Source of the DNA: Sporothrix humicola
Lineage: Eukaryota; Ascomycota; Sordariomycetes; Ophiostomatales; Ophiostomataceae
Direction of reading: 5' to 3'
DNA: 46,322 nucleotides
NCBI GenBank assembly: GCA_021396245.1
Contig: WNYE01000152.1
Location: 1 to 46,322, forward strand
Every line of letters begins with the position of its first letter. Position 1 is the first letter of the stretch. Under the pieces are notes generated by a model. That model saw nothing but the letters and a program-made list of their open reading frames with translations. It did not search any database and had not been told where the DNA came from. Shown piece by piece: positions 10,550 through 22,559 of the stretch. A program made the position numbers and the translations under genes.

Positions 10550-11388
10550 ATGGCGGCACGAAAGCTGAACCCGACGAGGTTCGTCAAGGCGGTACGTCAT
10601 GATCCAGTATATGGCTACTTGACGATATCCTGTCGGCTTTGGATGCCATTGAACTTCATGCACGGTCCATATCCACGATCACGATACTGACTGTGTCTAC
10701 AGGTCTTTGGCGATTTCATGAGAGAGTCTGGTCTCGAGCCAACGTGAGTTCCCTGAGTAGACACAACCTCTACATTAAACGACATACTGACAGGCTCTAG
10801 ATTATTCGGCCCTCACGTATGTGCCAATCTGCCCTCCATGTGATTAGGAGTTATGCACCTTCCTCTCACCAGCCTCTAACACCTCTAGATGCGCGTCACC
10901 AATGCCGTCCCGGGCAAGGTCGACTTTGAGCTCGACGTCAAGCAGCAGCATACGGTACGTTGCCCTGCTTTTTGTCTTTTATCTTCGCCCGCTAACGAGT
11001 AGAATCGCCTCAAAATCCTGCACGGCGGCACCATCGCCAGCATGGTCGACCTCGGCGGGTCGCTGGCCGTGGCGTCGCACGGCGTGTTCAACACGGGCGT
11101 GTCGACGGACATCAACGTGACGTACCTGGCCAACGGCGGCGCTGTCGGCACGACGCTGAAAGCGAGTGCCATCTGCGACCGCATCGGCAAGACGCTGGCG
11201 TACACGACGGTGACCTTTACCAACGAGCAGGGCGAGGTGGCGGCGCGGGGGAGCCATACAAAGTGAGTCCTCTCTTCTGGGAGATGAACGAGAATGAATG
11301 TTACTGACAGCCCAGGTTCATCGCCAAAGTCTGGGGCAAGAACGAGCCTTTCACAACGGAGAAGCCTGTGTACGGCGAGGAGGAGTAG
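10550..11388 (+). CDS. Hotdog-fold acyl-CoA thioesterase (PaaI/THEM2-like)
   Basis: Six exons were joined by eye: 10550-10591, 10703-10743, 10801-10816, 10889-10954, 11003-11262 and 11316-11388. They give an in-frame protein of 165 residues, typical for this family. The signature HGGTIASMVDL, encoded at the start of exon 5, carries the HGG motif and the catalytic-region acidic residue of PaaI/THEM2-type hotdog thioesterases. The segment VSTDINVTYLANG that follows is the usual central strand region. Such enzymes hydrolyse acyl-CoA or aryl-CoA esters and act as homo-tetramers; the cellular compartment cannot be read here. Exon 3 is only 16 nt, and intron 4 is only 48 nt with a GCTAAC branch site. 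All donors are GTRNGT type (GTACGT, GTGAGT, GTATGT). Confidence 0.88.
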
Positions 11389-11707
11389 ACATGCACAGAG
11401 CGCAACATTACTACAGCCACCGCGTTATAGAATAGACATGCATTCAGTCGGTTGATATTATCTTATTCATTTTAATTGTAAATAGCATGTGGTATATGAA
11501 CGAGAAAAGCAGACGAAAGCAGATGATTACACAAGAAGAAAAAGAGATAAAGAATATTGCGGGAACGGGAACCATTATTCGACGATATCGATATCGCCGT
11601 GTATTTATATCGTACACCTCAGCCTAGCTCGTCTTGGACTTTTTCAGACCGTTGGCCTCCGGCCCCAAGACAGCCACCATCTTGACCGCCTGGACGATGC
11701 CATCTAG
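11389..11707. other. Convergent 3' intergenic region
   Basis: 319 bp between the ends of the thioesterase and the seven-TM gene. It is AT-richer than the genes and probably holds both 3' UTRs and polyadenylation sites. No other feature is seen. Confidence 0.6.
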
Positions 11708-13084
11708 TCATGACGACTTGACCTCGGGCGGCGGCGGTGTCGGCTGGATCTGCTGAGACGGGTTGCTTGGGTGGGCCGAGCTGGACTGGGGGGACGGCGA
11801 CTGCTGCGGAGATCCTTGGTAGGGGGGGTATGCCTGTTGTTGTTGAGGAGGATATCCTTGAGTCTGGCTCTGGTACGGCTGGTACTGGTGCTGCTGGTGC
11901 TGCGGCGCAAACATTTCCTGGGGATAGACGGGCTGCACGGGGTGGGCCATCTCGTGGACTTGATGAGGATTCTGGTGGTACTGCATGGGCACGACGGGCA
12001 CCGGGTTGATGCCCTGGCCAGGCATCTGCGCGACCGACATGTACTGCCCGTTGTTGTTGGCGTTGTAGACGCCGTACTGCTGCGGCGCGAACTGGCCGGG
12101 GGCGCCCTCACCAAAGTGCGTCCACGGCTGGGACGTCGACCACAGACCGCCGGCCTTGCGGACGCAGACCAGATACAACAAAATGAGGACGACAAAGTAG
12201 AACCACGCGTTCAGGAACGGATCGGCAATGTCGAACCAGAGGGGCGCGCCGACGCTGTTGGCCGGCAGGAGCCAGACGGCGTTGTAGATGAGCGCCCACA
12301 GGAACCGGAGGCACCAGAAAATGGCGGCCACGAGATATAAAACGGTGGCGCCCTTGTGGGCAAGACCGCGGGAGCGGTGCACGAGCATGCAGGCAAACCC
12401 GACCAGCGGCAGCGACATGACCCAGACCAGGATCGCAAACGACCCGCCCAGCTTGCGCGATGTCATGACGCCCGTGATGAACGTGTAGCGCGCGCTCGTG
12501 TCGTCGCTATAATCCGAGTCGCCGTCCGAGCCGGTCGTGTACACCAGGTTGTAGTAGGTAACATAGGTGGCCAGCGCCTTGCCGAGCAGCGCCGTGCACA
12601 GCGCAAACAATATGAGAGAAACAACGCTCACGACCACGTGCACAATCTTGCGCTGCGCGCGGTTGACCACGCCGTCGTTCGCCGACGCCACATTGTTCTT
12701 GTTGACGACGTTGGGGCGCGACAGACAGTAGAAGCCGTAGCCCAGATACAAGAACATGGCCAGGGTGGTAATGGTCGACAGGTTCTCAAAGTAGCCGCTG
12801 ATCATCGACAGGTAGTTGCTCGTCTTGAAGAACGTGTAAAACGTCGACGTGCTCATGTTGGCTGTGTCGTACAATATCGCTATGTAGAGGCCGTCCGCCG
12901 CGACCGTGATCAACAGACTCAGAAAGAATAGGAAATACGCCACGCCCAGTAGTGGCGTGCCCGTCCGCACGGGATCCTTGCGCTTGCCCGCCTGGAAGCA
13001 CGACAAGACGAAGAAGACAAACGTCGGCGGCACCAAGATGCCCGAGATCGCCGCATGGGCGATGAGGTAGTTGACGCCGCTCAT
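11708..13084 (-). CDS. Fungal seven-transmembrane protein with Q/P-rich tail
   Basis: The start is taken as the first ATG (MSGVNYLIAH), giving 458 residues; the open frame continues upstream only from non-ATG codons. Seven hydrophobic spans are visible, at about 8-30, 44-72, 98-121, 147-176, 214-236, 245-274 and 284-308. The loop after the fourth span is acidic (GDSDYSDD). The C-terminal 130 residues are soluble and rich in Gln, Pro, Tyr and His, with repeated QQ and YPP motifs. The topology resembles fungal receptor-like membrane proteins of unknown function (possibly the DUF7702 group; this is from memory and unverified). No ligand or G-protein motif can be assigned. Confidence 0.82.
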   Translation of the reverse strand: MSGVNYLIAHAAISGILVPPTFVFFVLSCFQAGKRKDPVRTGTPLLGVAYFLFFLSLLITVAADGLYIAILYDTANMSTSTFYTFFKTSNYLSMISGYFENLSTITTLAMFLYLGYGFYCLSRPNVVNKNNVASANDGVVNRAQRKIVHVVVSVVSLILFALCTALLGKALATYVTYYNLVYTTGSDGDSDYSDDTSARYTFITGVMTSRKLGGSFAILVWVMSLPLVGFACMLVHRSRGLAHKGATVLYLVAAIFWCLRFLWALIYNAVWLLPANSVGAPLWFDIADPFLNAWFYFVVLILLYLVCVRKAGGLWSTSQPWTHFGEGAPGQFAPQQYGVYNANNNGQYMSVAQMPGQGINPVPVVPMQYHQNPHQVHEMAHPVQPVYPQEMFAPQHQQHQYQPYQSQTQGYPPQQQQAYPPYQGSPQQSPSPQSSSAHPSNPSQQIQPTPPPPEVKSS

Positions 13085-14189
13085 CGTGGCGGTCGGCTGT
13101 GAGTGATGTCGAGTTGTTGTCGAGGAAGGGGAGAAGGAAGAAGAAAGGAAGGAATAAAAGAAAGGGGAAAGAAGGAATAAAATCAAAAGAAAGACAGGCC
13201 CTGAGGTTGACGATCAACCACGGCCAAAAATAAATATTATGAAAGAAGTAAGAAGAGGTAAGAAGGTAAAAAAAAAAGAAGGATGGAGATGACGAAATAC
13301 GTCCCGGGGAAGAGTGGGAGATGGAAAACGGGAGGAGAAAGACAAAAGAAGACAAAAAGACAAAAACACGGCCACAAAGGGGGGACGATCTGGGGCTGCC
13401 CTTGGTTTTATTCTTCTGTCCCTGACGGGCAAACTGTTTGGGGCTCTGTCAGAATGGGCGTTTTTTTCGTGTTGATCTTTTTAAGCTTGTCTCTTTGGTG
13501 GAAAGGCGCCACCCAGGAGTGGGAAAGGGTGGGAAGGAACAAGGGAACCGCAGATCGTACCGTTCAACAACCCACTGTCAGAAGTATCTTTTTTTCTTTT
13601 GTGTGTAGTTTCCTCCTTCAATCTTGTTCCTTTCTTCCTTCCTACAGGCCCCTCTTTTTCAGCCTCGCCAAGGTCTGCCCAGGTGCTATTCTACTAGAAG
13701 GATGGAAATAGCTACGAAAAGAGGAGAAAGCAGATGGAGAGAAGAAGACGGTGAATATGGGTATTTTTATGGCGATGCTCCAAAGTCAAAATCCTGCTGA
13801 AGACATCATCTCACACAATACGGCCAGCATGCACGAGGCGCGTCGCGTTCTGGTTTTACAGAGAGCAGACTCGAAGATGCTGGGTTTGGCGTCTGTTCTT
13901 GACAAGCTGACACAGAGAACAGCTCAGGTACATGCCAAGACTTTCTCTCGTAACAGCCACATAATGGTAGCAGAAACGGACCATTGCTCCGATTGTCGAC
14001 CCCCGTCTCGTCAGACGGTGCAATTGAAGGACAAGACGAGCAAGACTACATTACTCCCTACCAAAAGTCCTGTCTCACCGCCTTGGCAGAAAAAACGGCA
14101 GAATTCAAAAACCCCGTAAATTAAAACAAACAATACAAATGTTTATTTTAGTGCCCAACGGTGCCTAACACTCTCTTCTTTCGTTTTTT
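13085..14189. other. Intergenic region upstream of the seven-TM gene
   Basis: The first few hundred bases are purine-rich on the plus strand and are probably the pyrimidine-rich promoter and 5' UTR of the minus-strand seven-TM gene. A frame of about 120 codons (13757-14119) shows no family resemblance and is not called. The sequence grades into the AT block after about 14190. Confidence 0.5.
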
Positions 14190-15557
14190 TTTTCACCACG
14201 TATAAAAATCTTACGACTTATCGAAAAGTATCGTTAAAATTTTTTTTTTTTCCTTTTTTATTTTAGTTAATTATATATTTTTTTAAATAATAACTTATTA
14301 TAATATTATTACTCGCGCGTAAGTTTTCGTTTTTAAATAAGCCGGCGTTATAAATTATCGAATTGAAGCCTTAATAAGTATAATAACATATTATATTAAT
14401 TAACTTTTCGATAAAGTTATAAAGAAAAGTTATAATTCGAATACTTTTAAGTTTATTATTTTAAATTTATACGTCGTCGACGCCGTTAAACCGAGTTGTT
14501 TTTATAAATAAAAAAATATTAAAAATAAGATTATAAAATATATTTGTATTAACCGTTATAAAAGAGAAAAAATATACGTTTATATTATTAACGAGATAAA
14601 AAAAATGTTTATTATAATAGTTTAACGTATATTACGTAATACTAATATAAAAAAAATAAAACTTATTTAAAAATTTAACTTTATAACGTTTATACGTAAA
14701 AAACGTTTAACGTAATATTTATAATATAAAAATTAAATTATAAATAATTAAAAAAAAATAATTTAAACTAACGAAACTTTTATTATTTTATTATATCGTT
14801 GTAAAAGTTATAAAGTATAAAAGACTTTAAAAAAATATATTATAAAGTCGGTGATACAAGAAAAGTGGAAAAAATATTTAAAATTTATATTTTAAAAAAA
14901 CTTTTTTTATAATAAAAAAGGCTTATTTTATATTTAACGGTTAAAAATAACGAAAAAAAAAAAAAAAATAAACAAAAAGTTAAAATTAATAAATTAAACG
15001 TTAAAATTTACAATAAAAAAATAATAAAAACTCGAAGTAAAAATACACCGTTTAAGCTTACGTAATAAACTTAAAAAACCACCGCAATAACGATTCACCA
15101 AAGTTACAAATAAATTAACTAAAAAAAGTAATTTTAACATTAATTAATATCGTTACTAAAAACATATCGTTTTACCGTTATTAATTCCTTTCGCTCGAAA
15201 ATACAACCCAAACACTTTAATACAAAAAAACAAAACTTCAACATATACGTATCCTTACTAAACCCAATTATATAACCAAACTAATATTCAACGGCTAATC
15301 TAATATCCAAATTCACCAAATTTAAATATAATTAAACCTTATTAATTTCACTTAAAAAAACAAACTATAAAAACCGGCGCACCACAATTAAAAAATAAAA
15401 CTAAACGAGTTTAAAAACAAACATAAACCAATTTACCGTAAAAACGGATTTAAAAGTAAATAAAAAGGATTCCTTACTATATTCAACAAATTATCGCTTT
15501 AAAAGGAGGCAACGAATATATAGAAAGCAGGCCACGTTCGTAATAATTTTACTTTTT
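14190..15557. repeat. Second AT-rich RIP-degraded block
   Basis: AT-rich DNA with no frame of useful length. From about 14190 to 14990 both CpA and TpG are rare, as expected for RIP on both strands. From about 15000 to 15557 the pattern changes: TpG is absent (none seen from 15061 to 15557), while CpA is common (33 by hand count in 15061-15540). This second part therefore looks mutated on the minus strand only. The source element is not identifiable by eye. Confidence 0.85.
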
Positions 15558-18440
15558 TGTTTTTTTTTTGTTTTGTTGTGGTATTACCTAATTGGGACTA
15601 GCGCCTCGAAGGCGGTGAGACAGGACTTTTGGTAGGGTCCTCCGTAGAGAGAAGACTGAAAACATCATTGGTCTGCCCAGTCAAAAGTCACCGACAAGCA
15701 CGCCAAGTCCACGAACCAAAGAAGCCAGAGCCCAAGCAAGTCGAAGATTGCTTTCGCCCTGTTCGCCTGGTAGGGATGTCGGCTGGGACCCAGCGAGCCA
15801 GCACAACGCGATGTGAACTCCAACAGCCGCGCTCGACTCAGTCATTGCAAGAGACGACCACAGCCACAAAAGCTAATGCACGCTGCCGCCCTTGCGACAA
15901 AGCAAGCTCTGTGCTCACAGCAGAGAACCTCTCACAGCAGAGAACCTTATTTTTTAATTTTGACTCGACTCGACATTGATTTTGTGAGTGAATTCGAGAG
16001 AAACGCGAGCTCCCCTTTTGCAATTTTGAGACAGGCAATGACGTGGAATGTCAAGTTGTAGCTGGACTTTGCAGCTGGATCTTTGCCGCAGTTGAAGAAG
16101 ACACAAAGGGCCCAAACAGAAAAGGGAAAGGGGAGAAAACTTTAAAATTGTGGCGCACTCTGCGACCCGCCAAGAAACATGGGAAATGGGGGCGAACACG
16201 CAAAAGTGGAAAAGAAAAGAGGGGCCCCTGACCCCAGTAAATTTCAACGTTTCTCGTATTCATCTCAGAGGTGCGAGTCCTGTTTTGTCCAGCGTTTTCT
16301 TTGTCGATTTGATTCTCAAACAGTCTACTCCCACTCTGTGGTATCTGGGAAGAACTGCATGACCGATGGTGAAAACGGTGTCCAGTTGAGCGCCAGACTT
16401 GGCTGCCGCCCTTTCCTAGCAAGGTGGCTCAGCTCTCAACTCTGAAAGCTCACTGGAGAACGGGAGACTAGCGATGTCGATCACCAGGTATTTCTGGTGA
16501 ATGAGTATTTTCACTGGCAATTCGTTACAAAGAGAAACTCCAAAACGGCAGAGCCTCAAAATGAGTTTTGCACCAGTTTAATTTGACAAGACGCGGTTGA
16601 AAGCACGCACTGGCTCGGTACTCGCGCCGTCCCCTCGAGTTTTGAAATTAAAAACAGGGCTGAGTTTCCTCGTACCTGGTTAATACGACGCAAGTGCTGA
16701 CCCGTGCTCGTGGTGAGTGTTGTTGTCAATACGGTGCAGATACGGCCACGCATTTCTTCTTTCTCTCTCACTTGCTGGAAACTACATAAAGAGACCGTTT
16801 CCTCCATCGGGCCATCATGAAGACGACGGGAGAATGAAGAGAGAGTTTTGCAGATTCAAAAGAAGAAGGTCAAGTCTAGTGAAGGGGGCTTCAGGCCAAT
16901 TTGATGGACAACACTAACAAAAAAGCCAAGACTCTCGACAGCCGCTACCAAGCCGCTCAGCCTCTTGCCAAAATCTTGACAGAAGCACACCAAAAGCAAC
17001 CCAAAACCACGCCGGCAGAACAGCGCCTCAAACGCCACTGCCGGTCACTGACAGTCAAAAAGGCGAAAGATTGCAGAGCCTCAAATGGAGAAACACATGC
17101 ACCGAACACAAAGAAAAGTCACCGAGTCCACTGAGGACACAGCACCAACGGTAAAGTCAAAGAAAGAGGTTCGGCAGTGTCAAGCCTTAATTCAGGGACG
17201 AATCGCGGCAACACGGCAGGCAATGTTTTGACAGCTCTTGCATTGTCATCAGCAACTTTTTAGGTGACTCGGGCGACTCCCGTTGTTGTTGACTTCACCG
17301 ACAACTCGATGCAGGCTGTGCTTCCCTGTTTTGTTTATCAACTGTCAAGTCTCCCTGCCTCACCGACATAAACTACAAAAGACGACAGTCGACAAAGTCA
17401 ACTTGCCTCAAGGTATTTTTGCAAGCTAATAAAGCCAAGCTCAAATCAGATGTTGTTTCCGTCCTCCCCAAGACTCGATTCAGCCTCATCGAATGCTGCC
17501 CAGATGATTATCAATTGGCACAGATCGACCGAGGTGACAAAGTACTGCACGTGTTTCGTCCAGATATTCTGAAGAAGGACCGTTGTGGCTTGACGTGCTC
17601 TGAATTCGAAAATGTGCCGTCGACGCCATCCGGCTGTTAAAAATACTCCACTAAATAACAGTGGTCGCAACGGTTCTTCCGGTGCTAAAATAAAGATTAA
17701 AAGCCCCCTAGGGTCTTTCTCAGAGGCCTCATTCCAGCAACTCAATCTTTATTTCAACTCCTCTTGAAAGAATGACATCGAGACGAGGCTCACAAACTCC
17801 ACGTGATTTGTCCAGATCCACGCTCTGTTTGAATTCCCGTTTGAATATTGTTGTTCAAGCCTGGACGAGTCCCAGACATTTATTGAATTGTAATCGTACT
17901 TTGTATCCTGCCAAGGGACACTGCTGCAAGATTGAGGAGGTCGGCTTTTGCTTCAGCGGGCAGACACGGCTTACGCCGGTCTTTGCTTCAGTCGCAGACG
18001 CACCTTCCGTTATCGACATTTACCCCGGATCGGCAGTGAAAAACTCGTCAACAGATGCCGTATGCCGCGACGAGGCCGGGTTGCCGGTAGATTCTATAAC
18101 AACCAAGATCGAGAACAGCATTCGCGTGGCACAGATTGTCTCTCCCAAGTCTTAATTTCAGCTTCTCTCTAATGTTTGTTGTTTTTGCCTGCCGCACTTT
18201 TGAGTGAGAAGGGACTAATCTGACATGATCCGTCAGCTTTCCCAAGCATGGCCCACTACCTTGACCACGCCGAACCCGCAATTGGTTATCTCGATCGAGT
18301 CACGTGGAAGCTCTTTCAGCTTTGAGCTTAGCTCCTGCTGTTTTCGGTCTTTTTCTGGGGGAAAGAAAGGGAAAGGAAGGGTCGAAGCGAGACCGAGGCG
18401 CTCTTTCTGAAATCAGCTTTGCTTCTTTGGTAAAGGAGAA
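15558..18440. other. Gene-poor stretch with no supported gene
   Basis: Base composition is ordinary and CpA and TpG are both present, so RIP did not extend here. Short frames exist on both strands (the longest about 127 codons at 17772-18155), but none shows a family motif or clear splice continuity. No tRNA, rRNA or transposase was recognised. Confidence 0.5.
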
Positions 18441-19196
18441 GGCGTGAGATACCATAATCAAGCGCGAAGCAAAAGAACACAAAGAACAAAGTCCAAAGAA
18501 ACAACGAAACCGGCGATAGACGTCAAGGGAGGTTCGACGTTACCGTTACCGAGCACTATCTCGATTGATTGCTTTCCCGACAAAAGCGAGAGCAACCGTC
18601 GCATCTTCCCAATCTGCTGGGTTCTACAGATTTACTCTGCAATTCGCGCCTTCCCGCCTTGTCGCTTCCAGTCCAGCGCTTCTCTTTGCGCTTCGTTCAG
18701 CCCCCCTCTCCTTCCCCAATCCGACGGTTCCGCTCACCTCCTTCCCGAATATTTCGCTGTTCTATTGTTTCGTTTCGACAATCCGATCTCCATCCCGCCT
18801 CGATTGTCAATTCTCGATTCTCGATTGATTCCTACATTCGAAGACAACCTTCGATATCTCATCCCGCCTTCGGCCTCTGTGCCTGTGACCCATCAATTCG
18901 CATCGCGCATCCCCAACTCACGCCATAACCCACATCGCAGCACACCATACGACGCACTGAGTACCCGACGGACTCGGAGACAATAGTCAGGAACAGCCAG
19001 GAACACAACCTCGCGACACATTCCTCTTACGACGTATCACATCCCCTGTTTCTCGTTGCTCGCACCTCCATTCTCGCCTCCGGTTGGTTGACGGCCGCCC
19101 TGGGGCGCACAACCCCTTTCCGCCCTTTGGCCTCTGCCCTCTGAGGCTTCCACCGCCAAATGCTTAATCTTTAATGCTTCTCCCTTGTTCGCCAAC
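18441..19196 (+). promoter_or_regulatory. Probable promoter and 5' leader of the Zn2Cys6 gene
   Basis: About 750 bp of pyrimidine-rich plus-strand sequence leads up to the ATG at 19197. Long CT-rich leaders are common before fungal regulatory genes. Short upstream frames are present and could act as uORFs. The transcription start cannot be placed. Confidence 0.45.
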
Positions 19197-22100
19197 ATGG
19201 AGCAGATCGAAACCCAGGCGACCGACCTGCGCTTCCTGATGCAAGCCGTGCCGCCACTCCCACTGCCGGGTCAAAGTCAACAGCAACAACCCCCAAATAC
19301 ACATCCAAATACGCATCCAGGTCCACAGCATCCGCATCAACATCCACATCCACACCACCCTCACACGCATGCACACCACAGTCCATATTCACGGCTACCG
19401 TCGGCCGACGACCACGCGCGCCACGCCGCCATGTCGCCGCGACATCTGAACCGATCTGCCTCGACGTCTTCGGCTGCTGCCCGAGCACAGCAGCAACCGC
19501 CGCCACACCTTATGGGAGTCGTTGCCGACCCCAACAACCCGAATACTATGCCCGGCGCGTTCGGCAGTGCCACGACACCCCTCCCATCTCCTTTTTCACC
19601 CGACGCCGGCGCGCACAACAACTACTACGCGAACGCGGGCAACGGGCCCAGCAATACCCCTAATAACGGCGGCGGCGGCGGCAACAATGCCGGCAATAAT
19701 GCTAATAACAACAACACGGCGGGCAGCCCCGGCAGCGTGGCCGGCGGAAGTGCAGCAGGCGGCAACAGTGGTACTCCCGGCAAGCGGAAACAAGACGACG
19801 AAGAGACAAATACCAAACAACAGCGTAGCAAGCGCAACCGAGTACGTTCTATTCTTGTCAATTTCTTTCCCCCCAGCTCAGCCTTGCCTAGATCTCGACC
19901 CAGATATCACCGTGCGCCCGAGGTCTTGGCGTGGCGTCCGCTACCAGCACGCCTTGTTTTCTTGACACACTGGACTAACTCTTGGCTTTTCTCGTTTTAG
20001 TATATCTCGATCGCATGGTATGTGAAAAGTGACGGCCCGTCATCAGCACCCTGCACGAAACTAACATTGTCACAGCAATGAGTGCAAGCGCAGAAAAATT
20101 AAGTGTACGTTTCCTTCCCCCTCTCATCACACCTCGAGTTATCCTCCACTAACATCACAGGCAACGGCGAAACACCATGTCTGCGTTGCGGCAACCTCAA
20201 CCTTGCATGCCTCTACTCGCCCAACTGCTGCTCGAGCAGCTGGAAGGACTCGGAGGAGTTTAAGAGCATGACCGACAAGATCCACAACCTAGAAGAGCAG
20301 CTCGAAAACATTGTCCAGTCTATCAACATCCTGCGCCAAGATACCCAACGCCTCGCACCGCTCCAGGATCGCATCCTGCCAATGCCCTCGTCGACCGTCT
20401 CGCCTTCGCCCTCCTCATCGATACCCTCCCTCCACAAACCCGAACTCGCTCCCATCCGTCAGCCGCACATCTTCCGCGGCGGTCCTACCAGCATGGCCTT
20501 TACTGTTGACGTCGCCAAGAACACGCTGCACAACATGGGTTACAGCGGCGAGGCGCCAGAAGACGGAGGCAACGGTCCGGCTATCGAAGAGACACCGCGC
20601 ACGTCGCCCGTCCTGCCGCCAGCATCCATGCAGACTTCCTCGTCCATGCAGCCCGGGTCATCACGCGGCCACCAGCCGCCCAGCGACCCCTTGTGGGAGC
20701 TGTTCGACAAGGACGAGATGATTCGCCTGTGCCGTGTCCACGAAGACGAGGTCGGCATCATGTACCCCGTCGTCAAGATCGAGACCGTCATTGAGCACGC
20801 CCAGCACCTGTCGTCGTGGATGGAGTCCGCCCGCAAGAGCGGCTACATGCCGCCCCTCAACTACGACGAGGCCATGACCGATATCAAGACACTGACCCTC
20901 AAAATCATCATGTGCTGCGGCCTCGCCGTCGAAGAGCACGGCCACTCGGAAAAGGCCATTCACCTCTACGACAGCATCCAGGCCATTACCGACGGCAAGC
21001 TTATGAGTGAGCCCAGCGATCTGGCCAACCTGCCGTTCTTGGCCCTGGTGGCCGGCTACCGCTTCCTGTCTAACGACGAAGTGCTGGCCTGGCGCGTCAT
21101 GGGCCAAGTCGCGCGCCACTGTCTCGAGCAGGGCCTGCACCGCCGCGAGGGCATCAGCAAGATCGCCGACGAGCAGGAGCGCCGCAACGCCATCAACACC
21201 TTTTGGACCGCCTATGTCTTGGACCGCCGCTGGAGTTTTGGCACCGGTCTGCCGTATGTCCTACACGACGACAAGATCGATCCTAACCTGCCCTTCCCCG
21301 ACGAGTTCCCGTATCTAGTGGCTATGATCACCTACTCTCGTCTCGGTGCCAAAATCTGGAGCCTCGTCGACTTTTTCGAGCCCGCCATCATCCGCGACTT
21401 GAAGCGGGAAGAATTCGAATCGCTCGACCGTGAAATCCTGCAGTGGTACGACTCCGTCCCCGAAGCCGTCCGCATTAGCAACCTAGACCGCGAACTGCCC
21501 CTGCCCTCGACACCCTCCTACAATCTCCAGCGCCTCCAGATCTGGACCCGTCTGCGCCTCAACCAGATCCGCATCTGGCTCAACACCCCTGTGTTGCACA
21601 GCGCCAGCAGCATCAACGACAACATGGAGCAGGCCCAAAAGGTCGTCGACCTGGCCAAAGACACCATCCGCTACCTGTCGCGCCTCAACAACAGCAGCAA
21701 CCTCTACCGCCGCATCCAGGTCTTCTACCACCAGTTCCTGACGTCCGCCATTGCCGTCCTGTTCTTGGCGTCCACCCACCAGCCCGTCCAGTTCAGCGCC
21801 GACTGCCGCGAAGAGTTCTACATGGCCATGAATCTGGTGAAAGACATGTCCGCCAAGAGCTGGGTCTCGCAGAGACTCTGGCGCACCATCCGCTCGCTCA
21901 AGACCTATGCGCCACGGCTCGGCCTGCAGCAAAACGAAGACGACCCGCACTACTCGGCCACGGCCGGCGCGTCCGGCTTCAGCACCGGGCCCACGCCGAC
22001 GTCAGCAGCTTCAGCCGCCCGTCGCGGTGGTAGCATCGCCAGCAGCAGCGGCAGCTACCCGAGCAGCGCCAACAACAACAACAACAACTGGCAGTCTCAG

Positions 22101-22559
22101 TCACGGTCAGCAGCCCAACAGGCGTACGCCAACAATGGCAACAGCAGCAACACAACGTCGCCGATCACAACGCCAGCCGGTGCAGCCGGCCAACCGCCAA
22201 CACCATCGACGAGTGTCCCGCAACCGCAGGCACAAGCTTCGCAACCCCAACAGTCGACGACAGCCGGCGCCGGCACCAGCACCACTTCTTCGCCCGACCA
22301 GCAGACAGCCAACGGTGTCCAGATCCAGACGGAAATGACCCGCATCTTCGAGGGCTACATGGGCATGAGCGGTATTCCGCTGCCGCCGGCAGGGACCGTC
22401 CTGGAAGGCACAAAGAGTGGGGGCGGTAGCGGCCAGCCTGCAATTGCTAGCAATCCTGGAATCAACAACACTGGCGTTGCCGACCCAAAAGCGGCCGTCA
22501 ATGCAGAGGGCCTCCCGTACGGCGAGACCGTCTACGAGCACCTCAAGAACATGTTCTAG
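19197..22559 (+). CDS. Zn(II)2Cys6 fungal transcription factor
   Basis: Four exons (19197-19841, 20001-20017, 20076-20104, 20161-22559) give 1029 residues in frame. The N-terminus is His/Pro/Gln/Asn-rich (HPNTHPNTHPGP and following). The Zn2Cys6 cluster spans residues 221-247: ACNECKRRKIKC, then PCLRC, then a final Cys six residues on, spacing C-x2-C-x6-C-x5-C-x2-C-x6-C. It is assembled from three exons, two of them only 17 and 29 nt. A coiled-coil-like linker (about 260-300, NLEEQLENIVQSINIL) follows and suggests dimerisation. The fungal transcription factor middle homology region spans about 408-820, with WRVMGQVARHCLEQGLHR-type sequence. The C-terminal 200 residues are Asn/Ser/Thr/Gln-rich. 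It is nuclear; the target genes cannot be deduced from sequence. The ATG at 19197 is the first good start in frame. Confidence 0.93.

Noticed and set aside
13757..14119. Possible 120-codon gene before the second AT block
   Set aside because: No recognised family, no splice support and unremarkable codon use.
17772..18155. ATG-started frame of 127 codons
   Set aside because: No motif, no hydrophobic pattern and no neighbours that would suggest a role; could be chance.
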